Assembly (NCBI RefSeq): GCF_016616235.1
Contig: NZ_CP067100.1
Span: forward strand, 5,763,001-5,827,000
Length of the DNA: 64,000 nt
Direction of reading: 5' to 3'
Source: Bradyrhizobium diazoefficiens
GTDB lineage: Bacteria > Pseudomonadota > Alphaproteobacteria > Rhizobiales > Xanthobacteraceae
A model generated the notes under the pieces. It was not told the DNA's origin and did not search any database. It saw only the letters and a list, made by a program, of their open reading frames with translations. Each line of letters begins with the position of its first letter. Within the stretch, counting starts at the first letter, position 1. Shown here in pieces: positions 54,355 through 63,093 of the stretch. A program made the position numbers and the translations under genes.

Positions 54355-55065
54355 CTAATTCACCAGCGCGCGGCCATCGACATAGACGATCGAGCCGGTG
54401 GCAAAGCCGTTGGCCATGAAGCTCAGGATCTGCCAGGCGATATCCTCGGCCATGCCAACGCGGCCGACCGGCAGCGCGGCGGCGGTCTTCGCCAGCATCT
54501 CCTTGCGCGCAGCCTCCGGCATCGCAGCGCGGATCGGCGTGTCGATCACGCCCGGCGACACGGCATTCACGCGCACCGGCGAAAGCTCGAGCGCGAGTGC
54601 ACGCGCGAGCGATTCCAGCGCGCCGTTTGCCGCACTGATGATCGCCGAGTTCGGCCGCGGCCGGACGCTGAGAAACCCGGTCACCAGCGTCAGCGAACCG
54701 CCGGGGCGGATCTCCGCCTCGCGCGCGACGCGCCAGGCGCCCCAGAACTTGCCTTCCATGGTGGCGCGCACGTCCTCCATCGGTACCGTCTTGAACGGCC
54801 CGGTGCGAAGCTGCGCGGCCGTGAGCACGACGTGATCGATGGGGCCGATGCGGCGAAACAGTTCTGACACGCTCTGGTCGCTGGTGACGTCGGTCGGGAT
54901 CGCCGTCACCTTCAAGCGCTCGGCAACGGGATGGAGCTTCGCGGCACTGCGCGAGGCGATGATGATTTCCGCGCCCTCCTTCTTGGCAAGCTCCGCCGTG
55001 GCAAGCCCGATGCCTGAGGAGCCGCCGATCACGACGACCGTTTTGCCTGCGAACATCATTCCCAT
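54355..55065 (-). CDS. Atypical SDR lacking both Tyr and Lys of the active site
   Basis: A 236-residue Rossmann protein with a normal cofactor loop GGSSGIGLATAELAKK near residues 14-29 and C-terminal SPGVIDTPIR and GSIVYVDGR. The catalytic region reads GGSLTLVTGFLSVRPRPNSA, then IISAANGALESLARAL. Where classical SDRs have Tyr-x3-Lys, this has Ile143 and Asn147. The Ser position reads Thr. Classical hydride-transfer chemistry is unlikely. The start may be the ATG at 55059 (MMFAGKTV), which has GGGAG correctly spaced, rather than 55065. It is between the cupin and the ThDP enzyme. Confidence 0.82.
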   Translation of the reverse strand: MGMMFAGKTVVVIGGSSGIGLATAELAKKEGAEIIIASRSAAKLHPVAERLKVTAIPTDVTSDQSVSELFRRIGPIDHVVLTAAQLRTGPFKTVPMEDVRATMEGKFWGAWRVAREAEIRPGGSLTLVTGFLSVRPRPNSAIISAANGALESLARALALELSPVRVNAVSPGVIDTPIRAAMPEAARKEMLAKTAAALPVGRVGMAEDIAWQILSFMANGFATGSIVYVDGRALVN

Positions 55066-55098
55066 CTCCCGTATCGTTGTTGATTGGCGAGGCTGCGC

Positions 55099-56898
55099 TC
55101 AGCCCGGCTGAAAGCGCGTGCCGATACCGGCCTTGCTCTGGCCGAGGCCCGGCAATTCCCAAACGCCGGCGCCGGCCGGATTGACGTCGGCCGCGATATC
55201 GACGTCGATCAGATACGGCCTGTTGGCCGCGATGCCCTTGCGGATCGCTTCGCCGAGATCGCCGGCGCGATCGATCCGCACGCCCTCGACGCCGCAGGAG
55301 CGCGCCATCGCCGCGAAGTCAGGGTTGTAGCGCTCGCCCGTCTCCGGGTGCTTGAAGTCAGTCGCAAGCTCGCGTCCGCCGAGATAGCCGCGCTGAAGCC
55401 CGCGGATCGAGGCATAGGCGTAATTATTCCAGACCACCCAGACCACGGGCAGATTGTACTCGACCGCCGTGCCGAGCACGTTGGCGTGCATGAAGAAGGC
55501 GCCATCGCCGCACACGGACACACAAGGACGATCGGGCGCGGCGAATTTCGCGCCCATCACGCCGGCGACGCCAAAACCCATCGGGCCGAAGCCCATCGAG
55601 CCGATCAGCGAATCCGGCCGCCTCGGCTTGCAGAAGCCGAGCAGCCAGTTGTGGTGCACGCCAATGTCGGAGACGAGGATCGCGTCCTCCGGCAGCGCCT
55701 TGTCGATTTCGGCGGCGGCGCGCTGCGGATTGATCGGCGTGGTATCGTCGGAAAAGCCGGGCGCGACGAACTTGTCCCACTCTTTCCGATAACCATCAAT
55801 CTGCGCCAGCCACTTTTTGCGCGCATCGGACTTCTTGAAGAGGTTGTCTCGGCGGTCGAGCTCGGCGTGCAGCTGGCGCAGGAAGGTGCGCACGTCGGCC
55901 ATCAGCCCCAGCGCCACGGGATAGTTGCGGCCGATCTCTTCAGGGTCGATATCGACATGGATCAGCCTGGTCGGCGGGATCGTGAAGGAATAGCCCGGGA
56001 TCCATGAACTCGAGGTGCGGTCGTCGAAGCGAACGCCGAGCGCCAGCAGCACGTCGGCCTGACGCGTCGCGTGATTGGCCTGATAATGGCCGGCGCGCGC
56101 GACGAGGCCGAGCGCGAGCGGATGGTTGACGTCGATCGCACCGAGGCCGCTGGCGGATGCCGCCACCGGAATCTGGAGCCGCTCGGCGAGCCTTCGCAAT
56201 TCCTCCGCCGCACCGCCATAGCGCACGCCCTGCCCGACCAGCATCACCGGCCGTTCCGCCGAGAGCAGCATGTCGACCGCCTTCTCGACGCCATCAGGAT
56301 CGGCACCGCAACGGCTGGAAATGTTGGCGCTCCACTCGATCGCTTTGGGCGCCTCTTCGGCCGCCGATTCCATGAAGACGTCGAATGGCACGTCGATCAC
56401 GACCGGCCCCGGCCGCCCCGTGATCATGGTCTTCCAGGCCTGCCGCACCGCCAGCGGGACCATCTCGCCGCGGGTCGGCTGGAACACCTTCTTGCACATC
56501 GTGCGGACAGTGGATGGGAAGTCGGCCTGATAGTGCCGGTACATCTCCTGGAACGCGCCGCGGTTGAACTGGCTGGTCGGCACATTGCCGGTGATCGCCA
56601 TGAACGGCACCGAATCGAGGAAGGCATTGGCGAGCGAGATCGGCAGGTTCGCCGAGCCGGGCCCGCATGAGGTGAAGGTCGCCGTCGGCCTGCCCGACAC
56701 CCGGTAATAGACGTCGGCCATGAAGCCGGCGACGCTCTCGTGATGCACGGAGATGGTCTTGATCTCGGACGAGCGCTCGTACAGCGCGTCGATGAACTGG
56801 ATGTTGCCGTGGCCGCAGAGCCCGAACACCTGCGGCACCTTCTCCTGAATCAGGTAATCGACAATGACCTGGGCGCCAGTGAGCATGTTCTTCGACAT
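55099..56898 (-). CDS. Thiamine pyrophosphate-dependent enzyme (acetolactate synthase-like)
   Basis: A 599-residue cytoplasmic enzyme of the three-domain PP-PYR family. The N-terminal part reads VFGLCGHGNIQFIDALYERS and keeps the catalytic Glu in SVHHESVAGFMAD near residue 50. The central FAD/ADP-type domain has PVMLVGQGVRYGG, and the C-terminal ThDP motif is CGDGAFFMHANVLGTAVEYN ending in NNYAY. It is not a typical biosynthetic acetohydroxyacid synthase and no small subunit is adjacent. Relatives include sulfoacetaldehyde acetyltransferase and carboligases. It starts at 56898 with GAGGGAGACGGG upstream. It is divergent from an IclR regulator, its likely controller. Confidence 0.88.
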   Translation of the reverse strand: MSKNMLTGAQVIVDYLIQEKVPQVFGLCGHGNIQFIDALYERSSEIKTISVHHESVAGFMADVYYRVSGRPTATFTSCGPGSANLPISLANAFLDSVPFMAITGNVPTSQFNRGAFQEMYRHYQADFPSTVRTMCKKVFQPTRGEMVPLAVRQAWKTMITGRPGPVVIDVPFDVFMESAAEEAPKAIEWSANISSRCGADPDGVEKAVDMLLSAERPVMLVGQGVRYGGAAEELRRLAERLQIPVAASASGLGAIDVNHPLALGLVARAGHYQANHATRQADVLLALGVRFDDRTSSSWIPGYSFTIPPTRLIHVDIDPEEIGRNYPVALGLMADVRTFLRQLHAELDRRDNLFKKSDARKKWLAQIDGYRKEWDKFVAPGFSDDTTPINPQRAAAEIDKALPEDAILVSDIGVHHNWLLGFCKPRRPDSLIGSMGFGPMGFGVAGVMGAKFAAPDRPCVSVCGDGAFFMHANVLGTAVEYNLPVVWVVWNNYAYASIRGLQRGYLGGRELATDFKHPETGERYNPDFAAMARSCGVEGVRIDRAGDLGEAIRKGIAANRPYLIDVDIAADVNPAGAGVWELPGLGQSKAGIGTRFQPG

Positions 56899-57006
56899 CA
56901 ACCCGTCTCCCTCTCGGCCCACGACTCTTATGGACCGATGCAGGGAACATGGCGGTCGTCGCTGGGCCGCGGGCACCCTATTTCTCATAATGCTGTACGT
57001 CAATTT

Positions 57007-57018
57007 ATATTGTGATAG
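57007..57018. promoter_or_regulatory. Candidate IclR operator, divergent promoter
   Basis: ATATTGTGATAG lies in the AT-rich 218-base gap between the ThDP enzyme and the IclR gene. A near copy occurs upstream of the ABC transporter at 58113-58124 in reverse. See the linked site. Confidence 0.45.
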
Positions 57019-57116
57019 CCTTCCCTTGAAGAAACGCAGAACTGCGCGCCGACGGCCGCGCCTGTTGCGTGCTAGTCTCGCAAGAACGGAGACGTGACGA
57101 TTCACGAGAAGGGGCC

Positions 57117-58034
57117 TTGTCCTTGAAATCGCGTACCAAGCCCACGACCGGCGAGAAGCCTGCAAGCCCGCGCAAGACTGCGATTGCCGAGTTGGTGCCC
57201 GCTCCCAAAGCCGCCGGTGACGATGAGGCTGACGACAAGCAGCGCGGCGGCGGCGTGCAGTCGCTCGGCCGCGCCTTCTCGATCCTCGAACAGGTCGCGC
57301 GTCATCGCGAGGGAATCGGGCTTGCCGAGCTGAGCAAGCTGGTCGGACTGCACAACTCGACGACCTTCCACCTGGCGAAGACGCTGGTCTCGCTCGGCTA
57401 CCTCCGCCAGGAAAAGGACAACAAGCGCTACCGCATCGGCCGTCCTCTGTTTGCACTCGCAGCTTCGGCACTCGACGAGATCGAGATGGTCAATGTCGCG
57501 ACCCCGGTGCTGGAGGAGCTGTCACGCCAGACCAGCGAAAGCAGCCATTTTGCCGTGCGAATGGGCGATGCAGTCATCGTCATCGCCCGCACCAGCGGGC
57601 CCGGCGCGTTTCAGCTCACCGACCGCGTCGGCGTGGTGCGCCCTGCGCATTGCACCGCGCTCGGCAAGATCATTCTGGCATCGCTCCGTCCCGATCAATT
57701 CAAGCGGTTCCTGGAGCGCGCGGAGCTGAAACCGTCGACACCGAAATCCATCACCGACGCCGGCGTGCTCGCGCGCGAGATCGCCGAAGTGCAGCGCACC
57801 GGCGTTGCCTTCGACGACGGCGAGTTCAATCCGGAGGTGCGCTGCGTCGCCGTGCCGGTGACCGATTTCACCGGGCAGGTGATCGGCGCGCTCGGTATTT
57901 CCGGGCCGATCTGGCGGCTCTCCAATCAGGCGCTGCACGCCGGCGCACAAATCGTGCAGGCCGCCGCCGACCGCCTGTCCGCCGAGTTCGGCGCCAAGGA
58001 CCGGGCGCACAAGGCGTTCTCGCAAAAAGCCTGA
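57117..58034 (+). CDS. IclR-family transcriptional regulator
   Basis: A 305-residue regulator. A charged, low-complexity N-terminus (residues 1-45) precedes the winged helix GVQSLGRAFSILEQVARHREGIGLAELSKLVGLHNSTTFHLAKTL. The effector domain covers the rest, with FQLTDRVGVVRPAHCTALGKIILA and VRCVAVPVTDFTGQVIGALGISG. TTG 57117 is used, with GAGAAGGGG upstream; other TTG starts are possible. It separates the ThDP/SDR/cupin operon from the ABC transporter operon and probably controls both, in response to a pathway intermediate. Confidence 0.88.
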   Translation: MSLKSRTKPTTGEKPASPRKTAIAELVPAPKAAGDDEADDKQRGGGVQSLGRAFSILEQVARHREGIGLAELSKLVGLHNSTTFHLAKTLVSLGYLRQEKDNKRYRIGRPLFALAASALDEIEMVNVATPVLEELSRQTSESSHFAVRMGDAVIVIARTSGPGAFQLTDRVGVVRPAHCTALGKIILASLRPDQFKRFLERAELKPSTPKSITDAGVLAREIAEVQRTGVAFDDGEFNPEVRCVAVPVTDFTGQVIGALGISGPIWRLSNQALHAGAQIVQAAADRLSAEFGAKDRAHKAFSQKA

Positions 58035-58112
58035 GCGGCAAGTGAAGCGGCGATTTTGCCGGTTGACACCGGCGATGACGTTCGGGATTATCATCCAGCA
58101 TTAGAAAAGCAT

Positions 58113-58124
58113 CTCTCACAATAT
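58113..58124. promoter_or_regulatory. Candidate IclR operator upstream of the transporter
   Basis: CTCTCACAATAT is the reverse complement of ATATTGTGAGAG and matches 11 of 12 bases of the site at 57007-57018. It is 50 bases before the binding-protein start, a position suited to control of the transporter promoter. Confidence 0.45.
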
Positions 58125-58173
58125 CGGATACTCGATTTGAAGAGAGACACGATGCACCCGGGAGGAGAGAACC

Positions 58174-59416
58174 ATGATCCGCTACCCGCGACGGACGTTG
58201 TTACGGGCGGGCGCAGCCTTCGTCGGCGCGTCGGCACTGGGATTTCCGGCGATCGTAAGGGCGCAGGCCGAGAAGATCCGGATCGGGCACCTGACGCCGC
58301 TGACCGGCTTTCTCGGCGTGATTGGCGGCTACGCCCAGCTGGGCGTCAAGCTCGCGGCCGAGGAGATCAACGCCTCCGGCGGCATCCTGGGCAAGCAGAT
58401 CGACCTGCTCTCGGAAGACTCGATCAATCCGGCCACCGCCGCCACCAAGGCGCAGCGCATGCTGGAGCAGGACGGCGCGGTGGTGCTGCTCGGGGAAATC
58501 TCCTCGGCGTCCTCGCTCACCATCATGCAGGTCGCCGAACGCAAAGAAGGTGTTCTTCTCGACCGGTGCGCGCTCGGACGCGCTGCGCGGCAAGAACTGC
58601 AACAAATACGCATTCCACTGCGACATCCCGAACACCGTGATGGTCAACGCGGTCGGCACCGCGCTGTCGCAGAAGGGCATGGTGAAGGGCAAGAAGTTCT
58701 TCACCCTCACCGCCGATTACATCTTTGGCCATGACCTGCTGAAAGCCGCAAAGACCTTCTTCGGCGCGCATGAGGCGAACCTGATCGGCGACGAGCTGAT
58801 CGCGACAGATGTCACCGACTTCGGCCCATACTTGCTCAAGGTGCGGCAGGCCAAGCCCGACGTGGTCTGCTGCAATCTCGCCGGCAACCAGGTGACCAAT
58901 CTCGTCAAGCAATATGCCGAGTTCGGCCTGCCTTACCCGCTGGTCGGCTTCAACCTCAACACCGGCGACGCCTGGGCCGCGGGCGCCGGCAATCTCAGCG
59001 GCACGTGGCCGACGGTGTGGTATCACACGCTGAACAATCCGACGTCACAGGCCTTCGTTGCGGCCTTCAGCAAGAAATACGGCAAGCCGCCGGAGAACCA
59101 CGCCTGGATCGACTACATCACGCTCAAGCTCTTGACTGAAGCGATCAACACCGCGAAGTCGACTGATAGCGGCGAGCTGATCGCCTATTTCGAGAAGCAG
59201 GCGCAATTCGACATCGGCAAAGCGCGCAGGGCTTATTTCCGCAGCTGGGACCACCAGCTTGTGCAGGAGGCCTATCCGTTCACCGTCAAGCCCAAGGACC
59301 AGATGAAGGACCAGTGGGACATGCTGGTGGTTGGCGATGCCGTGCCCGCGGCCAACGATCCGCTCGAAACGATCTATCCGAGCAAAGAGCAGAACCCCTG
59401 CGAGATGAAGGCCTGA
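58174..59416 (+). pseudogene. Branched-chain-type ABC transporter substrate-binding protein, single-base frameshift
   Basis: A periplasmic LivK-like receptor of 413 residues if repaired. The twin-arginine signal is MIRYPRRTLLRAGAAFVGAS, followed by IRIGHLTPLTGFLGVIGGYA and the receptor lobes (VFFSTGARSD, YIFGHDLLKAAKTFFG, NLAGNQVTNLVKQYAEFG). Reading is normal to QVAERK, then shifts; VFFSTGARSD continues in the next frame. One surplus A near 58546, in CGCAAAGAAGGTG, explains it. The insertion sits in a short A-run, so sequencing error is possible. Downstream permease and ATPase genes are intact. Confidence 0.87.
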
Positions 59417-59443
59417 CGCGCGAGCGCGCGGCATGGACGCAAC

Positions 59444-60319
59444 ATGCAGTTCGAGTTCTTGCTGGAACAGGTGGTGAATGGCCTCGTGCTCGGAGGCTAT
59501 TACCTGCTCATTGCGCTCGGGCTGTCGCTGATCTTCTCCGTCGGCGGCATCGTCAATCTCGCCCATGGCGCCTTCTACGCGTTAGGTGCCTATGTCTGCG
59601 TCGAGCTGACGAAGCGTCTCGGCTTCGGCGCTTCCGTGGTGATCTCGCCATTCGCGGTCGCCCTGCTCGGCATCCTGTTCGAACGCTTCATCCTGCGCCG
59701 CTTCTACTCGGCTGACCCGATCCTGAGCCTGCTCGTGACGTTCGGCCTTGCCATGGTCGCCGAACAGGCGATCCGCATGATCTGGGGCGCAGCCCCCGTC
59801 TCGACCGAGATCCCGCAGAGCTTTCGCGGCTCGGTGATCGTCGGCGACTTCCTGTTCTCGCGCTATCGCCTCTTGATCCTGGCCGTGGTCGCCGCGATCC
59901 TGCTCGGCGTCTGGTTGCTGCTGCAAAAGACCTCGTTCGGGCGCGTGGTGCGCGCCGGCATACAGCGGCCGGATATGGTCGCCGCGCTCGGCATTCGCCT
60001 GCAACCCTACATGACCGCAATCGTGATGCTCGGCGTTGGTCTCGCCGCGCTGGGGGGCGCCTTCTTCGCACCGATCACGACGGTGCACCCGGCGATGGGT
60101 GCGGAGATCATGACGGTGGCCTTCGTCGTCGTGGTGATCGGCGGCCTCGGCAGCTTCTGGGGCGTCGTCGTGGCGGCACTGCTCGTCGGCGTCGTGCGCG
60201 GCATCGCCATTCACTTCGAGCCTGCCGCCGGAGAGGCCTCGATCTACATCCTGATGTTCCTGGTGCTGCTGGTGCGCCCGCGCGGCCTGCTCGGCGAGCG
60301 CATCGAGAAGTTCGAATGA
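59444..60319 (+). CDS. Branched-chain-type ABC permease (LivH family)
   Basis: A 291-residue inner-membrane permease with about eight helices. The LivH-type opening VVNGLVLGGYYLLIALGLSLIFSVGGIVNLAHGAFYALGAY is clear and a cytoplasmic loop with QKTSFGRVVRAGIQRPDMVAALGI is the site that docks the ATPase. It starts at 59444, 27 bases after the binding-protein gene, and its stop overlaps the next gene by four bases (ATGA). Works with the fused protein that follows. Confidence 0.93.
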   Translation: MQFEFLLEQVVNGLVLGGYYLLIALGLSLIFSVGGIVNLAHGAFYALGAYVCVELTKRLGFGASVVISPFAVALLGILFERFILRRFYSADPILSLLVTFGLAMVAEQAIRMIWGAAPVSTEIPQSFRGSVIVGDFLFSRYRLLILAVVAAILLGVWLLLQKTSFGRVVRAGIQRPDMVAALGIRLQPYMTAIVMLGVGLAALGGAFFAPITTVHPAMGAEIMTVAFVVVVIGGLGSFWGVVVAALLVGVVRGIAIHFEPAAGEASIYILMFLVLLVRPRGLLGERIEKFE

Positions 60320-62856
60320 GAACCGCTTCTCCCATCGAGCGGCTAAAGCCGCTGCTGATCGCGGCTGTCGCTGTCATCGCGCTGCCCTTCCTCCTGAGGG
60401 CGGTCGGCCTGTCCTTGAACACCGGCACCTGGATCGTCGGGCTCGCGATCGCGACCATGGGGCTCAATCTCTGCATCGGCTATACCGGCCTCGTCTCGTT
60501 CGGCCACAGCGCCTGGTTCGGCATCGGCGCCTACGCCGCTGGCCTGATCCAGCTCCGCCTCTTTCCGGGCGATATCTGGCTGCCATTGATCGGGGCGATG
60601 GTCGTGGTCGCGATCGCGTCGACCGTAACAGGCATGCTGATCCTGCGCCGGCGCGGCGTCTACTTCTCTCTGCTCACGCTGGCCCTCGCCGCGCTCGTCT
60701 ACACGACCGCCTTCCGCTGGACGAGCCTCACCGGCGGCGAGGACGGCCTCGGCGGGCTGAAGCGCGGCGGCATCGGTCCGATCAGCTTCGACAGCGCGCT
60801 CAACTATTACGTCGTGGTCGCGGCGATTGGGCTCGCAACGCTCTATGTGCTGATGCGCCTCGTGCGCTCGCCGTTCGGCCATGTGCTGGTCGCGATCCGC
60901 GAGAACCAGCTGCGCGCGAGCTTTCAGGGCTATCCGGTCGAACGCTACAAGCTCGCAGTGTTCGTGATCTCGGCTGTCGTCACCGGGCTCGCGGGCGCGC
61001 TGATCGCGTTCCTGAACTATCTGGTCTCGGCCGAAGCGGTCTCGGTGCCGTTCGCTGGCGAGCTGCTGGCGATGGTCGTGATCGGCGGCATGCGCAGCCT
61101 GCTGGGTCCGGCGCTCGGTGCGCTGTTCTTCATCCTGTTCAGAGAGCTGTTCTCGATCTGGACGTCGGATTGGCTGTTCTGGTTCGGCCTCACCTTCGTC
61201 GTCTTCGTGATGTACTCGCCCGGCGGTCTCGTCGGCATCGGTGCGCTAATCATGCGGCGCCTTCGCCCTCCGGCCGAAGAATCCGCCGCGATGAGTCGGC
61301 GCAAGATCTATGACGGCCTGCCGCTGCCCGACTTCCTGCGCCCCGAACCGCTGCAGGGCACAGTGCTCGAAGTCAGCGGCGTCTCGCGAAAGTTCGGCGG
61401 CATCCGCGCGGTCGAGAATGCCAGCATCACCGTCTCCGCCGGCGAGATCCACGCGCTGATCGGACCGAACGGCGCCGGCAAGACCACGCTGTTCAATCTG
61501 GTGTCCGGCCTCTATGCCCCCGACCGGGGCACGATCCGTCTGCAGGGCCGCGACATCGCCGGCGTGCCGGCGAATCTGATCTGCCACCAGGGGCTGGCGC
61601 GCTCGTTCCAGATCACCAACCTGTTTCGCGGGCTGACGATCTACGAGAATTTGCGCCTGTCGCTGCAGGCGTGCCGCTCGATGCGCTTCAACATCTGGAG
61701 CGACATCGACGCCTACGAAGACATTCACGCCGAGACCGCTGCGCTCGTCAAGTTCCTGGGCCTCGAAGGCATCGAGGAGATCGAGGGCGGCGAGCTCTCC
61801 TATGGCGGGCAGCGGCTGGTCGATCTCGGCATCGCGCTTGGCAGTAAGCCGCAGGTGCTGCTGCTCGACGAGCCGCTCGCCGGCCTTGCGGCGGCCGAGC
61901 GCGAGCGCGTCTCCAACCTCGTCAAGAACATCGCAGCAAACATTCCTGTGCTGATCGTCGAGCACGACATCGACCGCGTGCTCGGCTTCTCGCAGGTCGT
62001 CACCGTGATGAACCAGGGTGAGGTGCTGATGTCGGACTGTCCCGCGGCAGTGCGGGCCGACCTGCGCGTGCAGGAGATCTATACCGGCAAGGGCATTCCC
62101 GCGGTCGAGCACCGGCGCAGCGTCGAAGAAGCCGGCCAACGCGACACCGTGCTGCGCCTTGAGCGCGTCAACACCTTCTACGGCAAGAGCCACATCATCA
62201 ACGACGCCGCGCTCGATGTCCGCGAAGGCGAGATCGTCGCGCTGCTCGGCCGCAACGGCGCCGGCAAGTCGACGCTGCTCAAGACCATCGCCGGCCTCGT
62301 GCCGGCGGCTTCCGGCAGCATCGACTATCGCGGCGCCGACATCGCGCGCCTCCCCGCGCCCGACATCGCACGGCGCGGCGTCGGCTATGTGCCGCAAGGG
62401 CGCGGGCTGTTTGCCGGCATGACCGTGCGCGAAAACCTCGCGCTCGGCCGTCTTGCGCGCAAGACCGACGGCAGCGACGGCGTGGTCTGGGACGAGGAGC
62501 AGATCCTGCACTACTTCCCGCGCCTGAAGGAGCGGATGAACATCGCGGCCGACTATCTCTCCGGCGGCGAGCAGCAGATGGTCGCCGTCGCCCGCGCCAT
62601 GTCCGGCAATGTCCGCCTGCTGCTGCTCGACGAGCCGTTCGAGGGGCTTGCACCGGCGGTGACGCTGGAGCTGTTCAAAGTGTTCGACCAGCTCCGCCGC
62701 CACATGTCGATCGTGATCGTCGAGCACAATCTCGACCTCGTGCTCGCGCTCGCCGACCGCGTCTTCGCGCTCGAGCGCGGCGCCGCCTTCCACCAAGGAC
62801 CAGCGGCGCCGCTGCTGAACGATCTCGGGTACCGGAAGCAGATTTTGTGGCTGTGA
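60316..62856 (+). CDS. Triple fusion: LivM permease, LivG ATPase and LivF ATPase
   Basis: An 846-residue protein carrying three transporter parts that are usually separate. Residues 1-320 are the LivM permease (GLNLCIGYTGLVSFGHSAWFGIGAYAAG). LivG follows from about 345: Walker A GPNGAGKTT near 383, signature ELSYGGQRL, Walker B VLLLDEPLAGLA. LivF follows from about 612: Walker A GRNGAGKST near 644, signature LSGGEQQM, Walker B LLLLDEPFEGLAP. All motifs are intact, and the frame is open throughout without a likely internal start. It imports the ligand of the binding protein using ATP. LivM-LivG fusions are common; adding LivF is rarer. Confidence 0.93.
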   Translation: MRTASPIERLKPLLIAAVAVIALPFLLRAVGLSLNTGTWIVGLAIATMGLNLCIGYTGLVSFGHSAWFGIGAYAAGLIQLRLFPGDIWLPLIGAMVVVAIASTVTGMLILRRRGVYFSLLTLALAALVYTTAFRWTSLTGGEDGLGGLKRGGIGPISFDSALNYYVVVAAIGLATLYVLMRLVRSPFGHVLVAIRENQLRASFQGYPVERYKLAVFVISAVVTGLAGALIAFLNYLVSAEAVSVPFAGELLAMVVIGGMRSLLGPALGALFFILFRELFSIWTSDWLFWFGLTFVVFVMYSPGGLVGIGALIMRRLRPPAEESAAMSRRKIYDGLPLPDFLRPEPLQGTVLEVSGVSRKFGGIRAVENASITVSAGEIHALIGPNGAGKTTLFNLVSGLYAPDRGTIRLQGRDIAGVPANLICHQGLARSFQITNLFRGLTIYENLRLSLQACRSMRFNIWSDIDAYEDIHAETAALVKFLGLEGIEEIEGGELSYGGQRLVDLGIALGSKPQVLLLDEPLAGLAAAERERVSNLVKNIAANIPVLIVEHDIDRVLGFSQVVTVMNQGEVLMSDCPAAVRADLRVQEIYTGKGIPAVEHRRSVEEAGQRDTVLRLERVNTFYGKSHIINDAALDVREGEIVALLGRNGAGKSTLLKTIAGLVPAASGSIDYRGADIARLPAPDIARRGVGYVPQGRGLFAGMTVRENLALGRLARKTDGSDGVVWDEEQILHYFPRLKERMNIAADYLSGGEQQMVAVARAMSGNVRLLLLDEPFEGLAPAVTLELFKVFDQLRRHMSIVIVEHNLDLVLALADRVFALERGAAFHQGPAAPLLNDLGYRKQILWL

Positions 62857-63093
62857 CGGCCGGCGGTCGTTCTCTTTTTTGCGGTCGCGCCAGGCTCAAT
62901 CGCACGTCGCAACCGGCAGTGGTGGTTATCTCTGCTGTGGCCTGCTGGCTACAGCCGGAGCGTGGCCCGCCGGATAATGTGAATCAGCAGTCGGGTGAAC
63001 TACTCACCTGATGCGGTCGCTGGCGAGCGCGCGATCCCGGTTCGCATGAGCCGCGACGGATACTTCTGTCGTTCGTTGAAGGAAAATTCTCTC

